Source: Nonomuraea gerenzanensis (GTDB taxonomy: Bacteria > Actinomycetota > Actinomycetes > Streptosporangiales > Streptosporangiaceae). Taken from it: 64,000 nucleotides of DNA. A program made the position numbers and the translations under genes. The notes beneath the pieces are model-generated. The model searched no databases and was not told the origin of the DNA. It was given only the letters and a program-made list of their open reading frames with translations. Location: positions 3,410,001-3,474,000 of the forward strand of contig NZ_CP084058.1 of the NCBI RefSeq assembly GCF_020215645.1, in the 5' to 3' direction. This document shows, piece after piece, positions 56,717 through 64,000 of the stretch (its first letter is position 1; every line of letters begins with the position of its first letter).

Positions 56717-57799
56717 ATGACGCGGACCTGGACCGACGAGCCCGACGAGGCCGTGGGGGAGCTGCTCGCCGCGGCGCGAGACGGGGACGAGGAGGCGTTC
56801 GGGCGGCTGGTCGGGCCGCTGCGGGACGAGCTGCGCGCGCACTGCTACCGGATGCTGGGCTCCGTGCACGACGCCGAGGACGCCGTCCAGGAGACCCTGG
56901 ACCGGGCGTGGCGCAGCCTGGGCGGGTTCGAGAACCGGGGCTCGATCAGGCCGTGGCTCTACAAGATCGCGACCAACCGCTCGCTGACCCTGCTCGACCG
57001 CCGTGGCCGCCGCGAGCTGCCCACCGACCTCAGCCCGGGCGGCGCGCCGGTGACCGAGGCGGCGTGGCTGGAGCCGTACCCGGACCGGCTGATGAGCTGG
57101 GCGGACGAGCTGAGCCCAGAGGCGCGCGTGCTGGCGCGCGAGAGCGTGGAGCTGGCGTTCGTGGCGGCGCTGCAGCACCTGCCGGCCCTGCAGCGGGCCG
57201 TCCTGCTGCTGCGCGACGTGCTCGGGTACGCCGCCCGCGAGGTCGCCGACCTGCTGGGCACCACGGTCGCCGCCGTCAACAGCGCCCTGCAACGGGCCCG
57301 CGCCCGGCTGCGTGAGCTGCTGCCCGGCACCACCCAGCAGCAGGCCCTGCGCGAGCTGGGCGAGCGGGGCAGCCGGGAGCTGGCCCAGCGGTACGCGGAC
57401 GCCTGGGAGGCCGGGGACGTCGAGACCATCGTGGCCATGCTGACCGAGGACGCGAAGTACTCGATGCCACCGTTGACCACCTGGTACCGGGGGCACGCGG
57501 GCATCAGGGCGTTCCTGGAGGAGGGGCCGCTGCGGTGGCGGTGGCGGTTCCTGGTGGCGCGGGCGAACGGGCAGCTCGCGTTCGGCACGTACCTGTGGGA
57601 CCAGGAGCGGGGCCGCTACGTCCCGGCCGGGCTGGACCTGCTCGTGGTGCGCGGCACCCGGATCGCCGAGGTGGTCTCGTTCCTGGAGGCCGGCTTCGCC
57701 GCGTTCGGGCTGCCGGACGGCGATGAGTTTCCCCCGCCGCCCGGGTTGTCACCGGTGAACGGAACAGCCCACGCGGGAGGAAACCATGATCGACGATGA
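56717..57799 (+). CDS. ECF sigma factor with C-terminal SnoaL-like domain (SigG/ECF56-like)
   Basis: From ATG 56717 (GAGGGG upstream) this is 360 aa. Sigma region 2 is residues ~15-95 ([50 protein letters not shown]). Region 4 is ~145-205 ([38 protein letters not shown]). A SnoaL/NTF2-like domain occupies ~225-340. In related ECF groups this tail binds a ligand or contacts the core sigma and replaces an anti-sigma factor. The next gene, a separate SnoaL-like protein, overlaps its end by 14 bp. Confidence 0.94.
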   Translation: MTRTWTDEPDEAVGELLAAARDGDEEAFGRLVGPLRDELRAHCYRMLGSVHDAEDAVQETLDRAWRSLGGFENRGSIRPWLYKIATNRSLTLLDRRGRRELPTDLSPGGAPVTEAAWLEPYPDRLMSWADELSPEARVLARESVELAFVAALQHLPALQRAVLLLRDVLGYAAREVADLLGTTVAAVNSALQRARARLRELLPGTTQQQALRELGERGSRELAQRYADAWEAGDVETIVAMLTEDAKYSMPPLTTWYRGHAGIRAFLEEGPLRWRWRFLVARANGQLAFGTYLWDQERGRYVPAGLDLLVVRGTRIAEVVSFLEAGFAAFGLPDGDEFPPPPGLSPVNGTAHAGGNHDRR

Positions 57800-58184
57800 G
57801 CGGCAGGTCCGCACCCTGATCGAGCGGTGGGCGGCGGCGGTGCGCGCCGGGGACCTGGACGGGGTCGCCGCCGACCACGCCGACGACATCGTGATGCACG
57901 ACGTGCCGGAGAACCTGCGCGGCATCGAGGCGTACCGCGCGGCGTGGCCGCCGTTCTTCGGCTGGCTGGCGCAGGGCGTCGCGTTCGACATCCGGTCGCT
58001 GGAGGTCACGGCCGGCGCCGACGTCGCCTACGCGCACGCCCTGCTGCGCTGCGGCCCGGCCGAGGAGGAGCGGGAGGCGCGGCTGCGGATCACGTTCGGG
58101 CTGCGCAAGGAGGACGGGCGGTGGGTCGTCGCCCACGAGCACCACTCGTTCCCCGTCGTCGATCCCGTGGCGGCGGAGGGGTGA
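57786..58184 (+). CDS. SnoaL/NTF2-like small protein (SgcJ/YybH type)
   Basis: ATG 57786 follows GCGGGAGGAAACC, a strong ribosome-binding site inside the sigma gene, and gives 132 aa. The NTF2-like fold is evident: [64 protein letters not shown]. Such proteins act as small enzymes or ligand-binding modules. Its overlap with the sigma factor gene suggests that it shares that regulon. The stop directly abuts the convergent MerR stop. Confidence 0.9.
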   Translation: MIDDERQVRTLIERWAAAVRAGDLDGVAADHADDIVMHDVPENLRGIEAYRAAWPPFFGWLAQGVAFDIRSLEVTAGADVAYAHALLRCGPAEEEREARLRITFGLRKEDGRWVVAHEHHSFPVVDPVAAEG

Positions 58185-58550
58185 TCAGCGGCGCTCCTCC
58201 AGGGCTGTTGCGAGCATGGTGTCGAGTGCCTGCTGGGACGTCCGCAGCCGGTCGATCGTCTCGGCGAGGCGGCGGCTTTCGCGCCGGAGGCCGGCGACCA
58301 TGCCGGGGCAGGCGGACGGCACCATCCGTTCGCCGTCGTCGTGGACGCAGTCCAGCAGCCGCGCGATGACCGCCGTGGGCAGGCCGGCGGCGAGCATCGT
58401 GCGGATGTGGCGCACGGCGGCCACGTCCGCCTCGCCGTACTCCCGGTAGCCGTTCGGCAGCCGGTGGGGGCGCAACAGGCCCTGCTCCTCGTAGTAGCGC
58501 AGCAGCCGCCTGGGAACCCCGGTCTCGCGGGACAGGTCACCGATCCTCAT
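58185..58550 (-). CDS. MerR-family regulator
   Basis: This 121-aa protein has the MerR helix-turn-helix and wing (MRIGDLSRETGVPRRLLRYYEEQGLL, LPNGYREY) followed by a dimerisation coiled coil (about 80-118). It has a single Cys pair (CVHDDG, ACPG) spaced unlike the classic metal-binding MerR site, so an organic ligand or redox signal is possible. It is divergent from an SDR gene whose promoter has the 19-bp spacer typical of MerR targets. Confidence 0.94.
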   Translation of the reverse strand: MRIGDLSRETGVPRRLLRYYEEQGLLRPHRLPNGYREYGEADVAAVRHIRTMLAAGLPTAVIARLLDCVHDDGERMVPSACPGMVAGLRRESRRLAETIDRLRTSQQALDTMLATALEERR

Positions 58551-58558
58551 GAGCTTCC

Positions 58559-58589
58559 TTGACCTTCACATCGATGTGACGCCTTACCG
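58559..58589 (+). promoter_or_regulatory. MerR-type promoter with 19-bp spacer and palindrome
   Basis: TTGACC (58559-58564) and TTACCG (58584-58589) are 19 bp apart, the overlong spacing that MerR proteins correct by DNA distortion. The spacer holds the perfect 14-bp palindrome TCACATCGATGTGA (58566-58579). The site starts 9 bp from the merR-like start codon and drives the SDR gene. Confidence 0.7.
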
Positions 58590-58630
58590 TCGTCGGCGTC
58601 ATGCAAGGCAACAACGTGAAGGAGCGGATC

Positions 58631-59263
58631 ATGCCTGGAGCGGTGATCGTCGGATCGGGGCCGGGCATCGGGCGGTCCGTGGCCGCCCGGTTCGCCAGGG
58701 AGGGGCTGGCGGTGGGGCTCCTCTCGCGCAGCGGCAGCGCTCTCGGCCTGGACGGGGTGCGCACGTACCGGGCCGACTGCGGTGACGAGGGCCAGTTGCG
58801 TGCGGCGCTCGACGCGGCCACGGGGGCGCTCGGCACGCCGGACGTGGTCGTGTACAACGCCGCGATCATCCGGCCGGACACGCTCGGTGCGGTGGACGCG
58901 CGGGCGCAGCTCGACGCCTGGGCCGTCAACGTGGTGGGGGCGATGGTCACCGCCTCGCACGTGGTGCCCGCGATGGCGCGGCGAGGTGGTGGCACGTTCA
59001 TCGTCACCGGGGGGATGCCTGAGCCCAAGGCGGCGTACGTGAGCTTGTCGCTGGGGAAGGTGGGGGTTCGGGCGCTGGTGGCGATGGTGGATGAGGAGTA
59101 TGGGGCGGCGGGGGTGCACGCCGCCAGTGTCACGGTCGCGGGGGTCGTCGCGCCGGGGACGGCCTTCGATCCGGATGACATCGCCGAGCACTACTGGAGG
59201 TTGCACACGCAGCCGCGTGAGGGGTGGGAGCGGGAGGTCGTGCACACAGGTGGCGGCCGGTGA
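58631..59263 (+). CDS. Atypical short-chain dehydrogenase/reductase
   Basis: I chose ATG 58631 because AAGGAG lies 6 bp upstream, giving 210 aa; ATG 58601 is in frame but has no such site. The cofactor motif is GSGPGIGRSVAARF and the NNAG-equivalent is YNAAI. The catalytic segment reads AAYVSLSLGKVG: the Lys is present but the Tyr usually four residues before it is Leu, and a Tyr lies seven residues before it. This fits an SDR subfamily that I recall with the YxSLSLGK pattern. It is probably under MerR control. Substrate unknown. Confidence 0.88.
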   Translation: MPGAVIVGSGPGIGRSVAARFAREGLAVGLLSRSGSALGLDGVRTYRADCGDEGQLRAALDAATGALGTPDVVVYNAAIIRPDTLGAVDARAQLDAWAVNVVGAMVTASHVVPAMARRGGGTFIVTGGMPEPKAAYVSLSLGKVGVRALVAMVDEEYGAAGVHAASVTVAGVVAPGTAFDPDDIAEHYWRLHTQPREGWEREVVHTGGGR

Positions 59264-59321
59264 CGCCGGGGTGCCGGGGTGCTGCGGTGTCGGGTGAGCG
59301 GGCAGAGGTCTGCGAGTGGTC

Positions 59322-60074
59322 TCAGGCGGTGAGGTGCCAGAACCAGCCGAGCGGGCGTAGGCCCAGCCGCCGGGCCACCCGCTGTGACGAGTGGTTGTCC
59401 GCGCTCGTGCTGTAGAACGCGTGGATCCCCGGCAGCATGTCGGCCCAGGCGGCCGTGGTGGCGGCGGCGTAGCCACGGCCGCGGCAGGCGGGTGCGGTCC
59501 AGGTGCCCGCCTCGGCGCCGAGCGGGGTGAGGCGGGCGCTGTGGCAGATGGAGACCGGCCGGCCGTCCTCGGCGATCATGGCCCAGGGTGCCCCCGCGCT
59601 GCGGGTGGTGAGCTTGTCCCACTCGTCGGGCTCCCAGGAGCTGGGGCGCGGTAAGGAGCGTACGAGCTGGACGTGCTCCGCAGAGTCCGACCTCAGGACG
59701 TCCACGGGTACGCCGGGCCGGACCGGCGGGACGACGAGGTAGCTGGGGCCGCCCGTCACTGACACCCGCTCGCCGCCGAGAAGCTGCCGGCAGGTGGCGA
59801 GCACGTCCGGTGGTGTGCCGAGGTCACGGGGGATGCCGAGGCTCGGCGGGGTGCTGAGGCGGGTTGAGGTGTCGGGGTGTGAGGAGGCGAAGAGCGCGAG
59901 GAGGCGGGCGGCCAGGTCGTCCGGTACGCCGCTCGCGACGGCGGCCGTCAGGCCATCGGCTGCCACGCCGATGACCAGGTCCTCGGGGCCGGGCAGGCGC
60001 CCGCGCTCGTCCAGGCGCCAGATGACGCCCAGCTCGATGCGGACCAGATCGATGTCGCGGGCTACGTCCGTCAC
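59322..60074 (-). CDS. GNAT-family N-acetyltransferase
   Basis: This 250-aa protein has a GNAT domain in its C-terminal half with the acetyl-CoA pyrophosphate loop CRGRGYAAATTAAW and the strand GAEAGTWTAPA. The N-terminal half is less conserved and may define the acceptor. Its GTG start overlaps the stop of the DNA alkylation repair gene, so the two are coupled. Target molecule unknown. Confidence 0.88.
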   Translation of the reverse strand: MTDVARDIDLVRIELGVIWRLDERGRLPGPEDLVIGVAADGLTAAVASGVPDDLAARLLALFASSHPDTSTRLSTPPSLGIPRDLGTPPDVLATCRQLLGGERVSVTGGPSYLVVPPVRPGVPVDVLRSDSAEHVQLVRSLPRPSSWEPDEWDKLTTRSAGAPWAMIAEDGRPVSICHSARLTPLGAEAGTWTAPACRGRGYAAATTAAWADMLPGIHAFYSTSADNHSSQRVARRLGLRPLGWFWHLTA

Positions 60075-61162
60075 AGGACCCCTTCCTGCGCAGGCTCTCC
60101 TGGCGCCGTCAACGTGAACGGGACGGTCGCGGCCACCCTACCGTTGACGATCACGTCGAGCTCCCGCGCGCCCGGCGGCTCGTCGCGGGTGGTGACCGGG
60201 CGGAAGGAGTGGCTCTTGCGCACGGTGAACGTCGCGCCGGCGCCACTCGCGTCCCGCTGACCGAGGTGGAAGACGCGGCGCGAGCCCGGCCGCCGCACCG
60301 CGTACTTCAGCAGCACCGGCCCCGCCGCCTCCGCCGTCACCGTGACGGTGAAGGCCAGCTTGCCGCCCACGGCCACGGTGGGTGAGTCGAGGGACAGCTC
60401 GTGCACCGCGCCGCTGCCCGGCGTGGCGCCCACCAGGGCGAGGGCCTCCGGGTGGCCGGCTCGCAGGAGGCCGCGGACCGCGTGGCGCAGCACCCGCTCC
60501 ACGTGGGAGCCGCCGTCGGCGCGCCACTTCGCCAGCAGCTCCAGGGCTGTGTCGGGATGGTCCTTGGCCAGGTCGTTGACGTGGTTGGCGACGGAGCGGC
60601 GTACGTACTCGCTCGGGTCGTCGCGCAGCCGGTCGAGCAGGGGCAGCGTCGGGCCAGGGGTCATCAGCCAGCCGACCCGGCCGGCCCACGGCAGGCGCGG
60701 GCGGGAGCCCTCCGAGGCCAGCCGGCGCAGGTGCTCGTCGGGGGACTCCGCCCAGCCGTACATGATCTTGATGGCGTCGTCGCGGTAGCGTTCCAGGTAG
60801 GGGCGGACGGCGAACTCGCCCGTCGCGTACGGCGTGAGCGCGGCCAGCGTCTCCATCGCGGCCTCCAGGTGGTCGAGCCCCTGGGTGGCGGTGTGGTCGG
60901 TGGCGGGCCAGCCGCTCCACATGTCGAGCGTGGCCGCGCACTCCCGGACGAGCGCGGCGGCCTGGGGATAGGGCAGGGGCAGTGCGTCGTGCAGGGCCGC
61001 GGAGACGTGGGTGACGCGGGCCTTGAGCTCCAGGCCGTCGAGGCCGGTCAGGGCCTGTGCGGTGAAGCGGGCTCGGGGGAACGCGGGCCACGCGGCGGCC
61101 AGCCCGTCGGCCAGCACCGACACCGACTGGGCGTTGATCAGGTCTTTGAGCGGTTGAGCCAC
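60071..61162 (-). CDS. DNA alkylation repair protein (AlkD-like HEAT repeats) with C-terminal beta domain
   Basis: This 363-aa protein from GTG 61162 has an AlkD/AlkC-type HEAT-repeat glycosylase region (about 1-255: YLERYRDDAIKIMYGWAESPDEHLRRLASEGSRPRLPW, SEYVRRSVANHVNDLAKDHP) and a ~100-aa immunoglobulin-like beta domain at the C-terminus (LAFTVTVTAEAAGPVLLKYAVRR). The family removes alkylated bases or binds damaged DNA. It is coupled to a GNAT gene and lies 45 bp after an AHSA1/ArsR pair on the same strand. Confidence 0.9.
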   Translation of the reverse strand: MAQPLKDLINAQSVSVLADGLAAAWPAFPRARFTAQALTGLDGLELKARVTHVSAALHDALPLPYPQAAALVRECAATLDMWSGWPATDHTATQGLDHLEAAMETLAALTPYATGEFAVRPYLERYRDDAIKIMYGWAESPDEHLRRLASEGSRPRLPWAGRVGWLMTPGPTLPLLDRLRDDPSEYVRRSVANHVNDLAKDHPDTALELLAKWRADGGSHVERVLRHAVRGLLRAGHPEALALVGATPGSGAVHELSLDSPTVAVGGKLAFTVTVTAEAAGPVLLKYAVRRPGSRRVFHLGQRDASGAGATFTVRKSHSFRPVTTRDEPPGARELDVIVNGRVAATVPFTLTAPGEPAQEGVL

Positions 61163-61207
61163 GCGGCAACTGTGCCAGGAGCCACCGACATTTCCTGAGC
61201 GGAGGAC

Positions 61208-61702
61208 TCAGGTGGACAGGCCCGCGTAGTACGACTTCATCGACGGGTAGTAGTCGTCGAAGCTCACCGGCGCGGACCCGTCGCGCGAGGCGACGAGCAG
61301 GTCCAGGTAGTACTCCCAGCCGGGCCCGATCTCGCCGATGCCCTCCTCGGTGTCGAGATGCTGGACGAACCGCAGCTCCGTCACCCCCTCCGACTCCGCC
61401 AGCAGCAGCTCGACGTGCCAGGCCCCGTGCTCGTCCAGGGAGGAGACGGCCAGGCGGCGGGGCGGCTCGCAGGCGTCGATGTGCAGGTCGTACCGGGGCT
61501 GCTGGTCCTCGAAGAGGAGCTGCACCTTGATCGTGCGGCCGGGGGCCGCGTCGCCCTCCCACGGGCCGAACCAGCGGGCCGTGCGCTCGGGCTCGGTGAT
61601 GCTGGCCCACACGTCGGCGGCGGGCGCGCGGAAGGTGCGGGTGAGGACGAGGTCGGTGCCGTTCGCGGTGCTGAACAGGGCGCCGGTGGGGATGGGGCTC
61701 AT
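61208..61702 (-). CDS. SRPBCC/AHSA1-domain protein
   Basis: This 164-aa protein has the helix-grip Bet v1-like fold of the AHSA1/YndB group: LTRTFRAPAADVWASITEPERTARWFGPW at the start and GWEYYLDLLVA at the end. Such proteins bind hydrophobic ligands. Its start overlaps the ArsR gene stop (ATGA), the standard ArsR-AHSA1 pair in actinomycetes. Confidence 0.93.
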   Translation of the reverse strand: MSPIPTGALFSTANGTDLVLTRTFRAPAADVWASITEPERTARWFGPWEGDAAPGRTIKVQLLFEDQQPRYDLHIDACEPPRRLAVSSLDEHGAWHVELLLAESEGVTELRFVQHLDTEEGIGEIGPGWEYYLDLLVASRDGSAPVSFDDYYPSMKSYYAGLST

Positions 61703-62142
61703 GCGGTGTTCTCCTGTCCTGCGACGCCGTGCGAGGCGTCCCTGGTGGTACGGCGTTCGCGGCGGGTGCGGTACACCTCGGTCTCCAGCGCGTCGAAGCG
61801 GTGCTCCCAGCCGGTGGGGCGGGCGAACCGGGCGAGCCAGGTGATCAGCTCGCCGAACGGCTCCGGGTCGAGCGTGTAGAGGCGCTGCCTGCCGACCAGC
61901 TCGGCGCGGACGAGGCCGCTCTGCCTGAGCACCCGCAGGTGGCGGCTGACGGCGGGGCGGCTGATCGCGAAGCGCTCGGCGATGTCGCCTGCCGGTAGCG
62001 GCCCGTCGCGCAGCAGGACGAGGATCTGCCGCCGCACGGGATCGGCGACAGCGCCGGCCACCTGGTCCATGCGTGCCGCACCCGCCTCATCCACGCGAGC
62101 CCCGCCCGCCGCCTGGTCCGCGCGTGCGGCCGCCTCGTCCAT
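61699..62142 (-). CDS. ArsR-family regulator paired with AHSA1
   Basis: I chose ATG 62142 because GGAG lies 5 bp upstream, giving 147 aa; a GTG at 62148 overlaps that site. The winged helix is clear (VADPVRRQILVLLRDGPLPAGDIAERFAISRPAVSRHLRVL, then the wing LVRAELVGRQRLYTL). The N-terminal 30 residues contain two near-repeats (ARADQAAGGARVDEAGAAR). It lacks metal-binding Cys motifs, so a non-metal signal is likely. A perfect palindrome upstream is its probable operator. Confidence 0.94.
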   Translation of the reverse strand: MDEAAARADQAAGGARVDEAGAARMDQVAGAVADPVRRQILVLLRDGPLPAGDIAERFAISRPAVSRHLRVLRQSGLVRAELVGRQRLYTLDPEPFGELITWLARFARPTGWEHRFDALETEVYRTRRERRTTRDASHGVAGQENTA

Positions 62143-62151
62143 GTTCACTCC

Positions 62152-62179
62152 GAAAGCGTAACCTGTGGGTTACGCTTTC
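62152..62179. promoter_or_regulatory. Perfect 12-bp palindrome upstream of the ArsR gene
   Basis: GAAAGCGTAACC (62152-62163) and GGTTACGCTTTC (62168-62179) are exact reverse complements around TGTG. It lies 9 bp upstream of the arsR-like start, between it and nadE. GTAACC-N4-GGTTAC is typical of ArsR operators of this ArsR/AHSA1 type. Confidence 0.8.
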
Positions 62180-62219
62180 TCAAGACGGGTGTCGCGACGG
62201 CCCGGCGGAAGAGAGAACC

Positions 62220-63995
62220 TCAGCCCGTGGTCTCCCGCCACCGGTTGGTGATGGGCAGGCGGCGGTCGCGCCCGAAGTTCTTGGGCGTGATCTTGGGGCC
62301 GGGCGGATACTGCCGCCGCTTGTACTCCGCCAGGTCCACCAGCCGGATCACCCGCGTCACCAGCGCCGGATCGTGCCCCGCCGCGATCAGCTCCTGCGAG
62401 CCCATGTCCTTCTCGACGTAGTCGTCCAGCAGCCGGTCCAGCACCTCGTACGGCGGCAGCGAGTCGGTGTCGCGCTGGTCGGGACGGAGCTCGGCGCTCG
62501 GCTCCTTGGTGATCGAGTTCTCCGGGATCGGCTGGTCGGCCTGGAGCAGGAAGTCCGGGTCGGAGTGGGCGTTGCGCCACCGCGACAGCTCCCACACCAT
62601 CGTCTTCGGCACGTCCTTGATCGGCGCGAAGCCGCCGGCCGAGTCGCCGTAGAGGGTGGAGTAGCCGGTGGCCAGCTCGCTCTTGTTCCCGGTGGTCAGC
62701 ACCAGGTGGCCGTGCTCGTTCGACAGCCCCATGAGGATCATGCCGCGCACCCTGGCCTGGAGGTTCTCGGCGGCCAGGCCGGACAGCTCGATCTCCTTCT
62801 CGAAGGCGTTGACGATGTCGGCGATCGGCACCACCTGGGCGTTGACGCCCTGCCTGCGCACGAGGTCCTCGGCGTCGGCCAGCGAGTGGTCGGAGGAGTA
62901 GCGGGAGGGCATGAGCACCACGTTGACCCGGGAGGGGCCGATGGCGTCGGAGGCGATGGTGGCGGTCAGCGCGGAGTCGATGCCGCCCGACAGGCCCAGG
63001 ATGACCGACTGGAACCCGTTCTTGGCCACGTAGTCGCGCACTGCCAGCACCAGCGCCGAGTAGACCTCGGCGTGCAGGTCGAGCCGCTCGGGCACGGCGG
63101 CGGGCACGGCGGGATAGGGCGCGACGGGCTCGGCGGACAGCACCAGCCGCTCGACCGTGATCGTGGAGCCGTCGCCCGCGTCGTAGGGGTACGTGCCGGG
63201 CTCGGCGTCGGAGACCGGCAGCCCGTCGAGGTCCACGACCAGCAGCTCCTCCTTGAACTGCCCGGCCCGCGCCACCAGCTCGCCCGACTTGTCCACCACG
63301 ATGGAGTCGCCGTCGAAGACCAACTCGTCCTGCCCGCCGACCTGGTTGACGTAGAGGAGCCCGCACCCGGCCTCACGGGCCCGGCGCGCGCACAGCTCCA
63401 GCCGTACGTCGTCCTTCTCCTTCTCGTACGGCGAGGCGTTCGGCGCCACCAGCAGCCCGGCGCCGGCCTGCCCGACGACGGACACGGGGCCGCCCTCCTG
63501 CCAGAGGTCCTCGCACACGGCGATCGCCACGTCCACCCCGTGCAGCCGGAAGATCGGCAGCCGGTCGCCGCGCACGAAGTAGCGGTACTCGTCGAACACC
63601 CCGTAGTTCGGCAGGTGGTGCTTGGCCGTGCGGGTGACCACCTCCCCCTTGTACAGCAGCGCGGCGGCGTCGAGCGGGGCCCCCTTCGGCTGGCCGACGC
63701 GGGGCGCCAGGTCGGCGCGGTCCACGTAGCCGACGACCACGGGCAGGTGCCCCAGGCCCTCGCGCTCCAGCCTGCGCGCGACCTCCTCCAGCGTCCGGAT
63801 GCTGGCGTCCACGAAGGAGGTGCGCAGCACGAGGTCCTCCACCGGGTAGCCGGTGAGGAACATCTCCGTGAAGACCACGAGATGGGCCTCCCGCTCCGCC
63901 GCGTCGCGGGTCCACGCGATCAGCTTGTCGGCGTTGGCGCTCAGGTCGCCGACGGTCGGATTCGTCTGTGCCAGGGCAATGCGCAGTTGTGCCAC
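62220..63995 (-). CDS. nadE: Glutamine-dependent NAD+ synthetase
   Basis: This 591-aa protein is complete, with GTG start at 63995. The N-terminal glutaminase is a nitrilase-fold domain with Glu in FTEMFLTGYP, Lys in KHHLPNYGVFDE and Cys in AVCEDLW. The C-terminal ATP pyrophosphatase domain has the P-loop LGLSGGIDSALT and LTTGNKSELATGYSTLYGD. It amidates nicotinic acid adenine dinucleotide to NAD+ with ammonia channelled from glutamine. It lies 77 bp downstream of the ArsR start region on the opposite side of the operator. Any upstream promoter is outside the window. Confidence 0.97.
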   Translation of the reverse strand: MAQLRIALAQTNPTVGDLSANADKLIAWTRDAAEREAHLVVFTEMFLTGYPVEDLVLRTSFVDASIRTLEEVARRLEREGLGHLPVVVGYVDRADLAPRVGQPKGAPLDAAALLYKGEVVTRTAKHHLPNYGVFDEYRYFVRGDRLPIFRLHGVDVAIAVCEDLWQEGGPVSVVGQAGAGLLVAPNASPYEKEKDDVRLELCARRAREAGCGLLYVNQVGGQDELVFDGDSIVVDKSGELVARAGQFKEELLVVDLDGLPVSDAEPGTYPYDAGDGSTITVERLVLSAEPVAPYPAVPAAVPERLDLHAEVYSALVLAVRDYVAKNGFQSVILGLSGGIDSALTATIASDAIGPSRVNVVLMPSRYSSDHSLADAEDLVRRQGVNAQVVPIADIVNAFEKEIELSGLAAENLQARVRGMILMGLSNEHGHLVLTTGNKSELATGYSTLYGDSAGGFAPIKDVPKTMVWELSRWRNAHSDPDFLLQADQPIPENSITKEPSAELRPDQRDTDSLPPYEVLDRLLDDYVEKDMGSQELIAAGHDPALVTRVIRLVDLAEYKRRQYPPGPKITPKNFGRDRRLPITNRWRETTG

Positions 63996-64000
63996 GTATC

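Overview
The window is about 64 kb of very GC-rich DNA. Genes are tightly packed, often overlap by 4 bp (ATGA/GTGA/TTGA), and use GTG and TTG starts. Transporters, TetR/LysR/MerR/ArsR/XRE/SARP regulators, a PknB-type kinase, an ECF sigma factor with a SnoaL tail, an F420 reductase and Excalibur and EF-hand proteins all point to an actinomycete chromosome. The mix resembles Streptosporangiaceae such as Nonomuraea, but that placement is inference. I saw no rRNA, tRNA, CRISPR array, transposase, integrase or prophage genes.

Layout. 1-2.9 kb: hyuBA hydantoinase/oxoprolinase pair, with hyuB cut by the window edge. 2.9-7.1 kb: membrane pseudo-protease, PknB-like kinase and orphan NarL-type regulator. 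7.1-10.9 kb: coupled operon of a DUF6421 protein, an SDR and a threonine aldolase. 10.9-14.5 kb: FAD oxidoreductase, DUF305 and DUF3105 proteins, four-EF-hand protein. 14.5-22.3 kb: alanine dehydrogenase, an Excalibur protein, and a purine-related group (NCS2 permease, small EF-hand protein, molybdopterin subunit, PucR regulator). 22.3-26.9 kb: SARP/AfsR-type regulator, an unlisted 44-codon secreted peptide gene, and a divergent XRE-TPR regulator. 27-31.3 kb: CopC, a CopD-CtaG fusion, an orphan HATPase protein, methionine aminopeptidase. 31.3-34.9 kb: LysR, SIS-like protein, secreted lipase, F420-dependent NADP reductase. 34.9-40.5 kb: minus-strand run of MocR, hydrolase, ABC transporter and a DesKR-like two-component system. 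40.6-43.6 kb: trans-sulfuration enzyme, threonine dehydratase-like enzyme, panB. 43.7-47.4 kb: two MFS transporters and a TetR. 47.5-51.3 kb: three-gene envelope operon (beta-helix protein, cupredoxin-like lipoprotein, polytopic protein). 51.3-56.6 kb: DrrAB-type exporter with TetR, DUF885-like metallopeptidase with a second TetR, PP2C phosphatase. 56.7-64 kb: ECF sigma factor with SnoaL partner, MerR/SDR pair, GNAT, DNA alkylation repair protein, AHSA1/ArsR pair, and nadE.

The most interesting candidate for an undescribed system is at 25.4-26.9 kb. A 427-aa XRE-TPR regulator sits 60 bp, head to head, from a 44-codon gene for a Sec-type pre-peptide. The mature form is predicted to be a 15-mer ending in Cys-Cys. 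This is the gene arrangement of RRNPP peptide quorum sensing (Rap, NprR, PlcR, Rgg), which is mainly known from Firmicutes. A large SARP/AfsR regulator lies downstream of the peptide on the same strand.

Other points of note: a three-gene envelope operon of unknown function; a histidine kinase whose ATP-lid region carries three 30-bp repeats; three places where the end of a gene, stop codon included, is tandemly duplicated beyond the stop; a hairpin covering the start of the purine permease; and several clear operators (ArsR palindrome, MerR 19-bp-spacer promoter, TetR palindromes).
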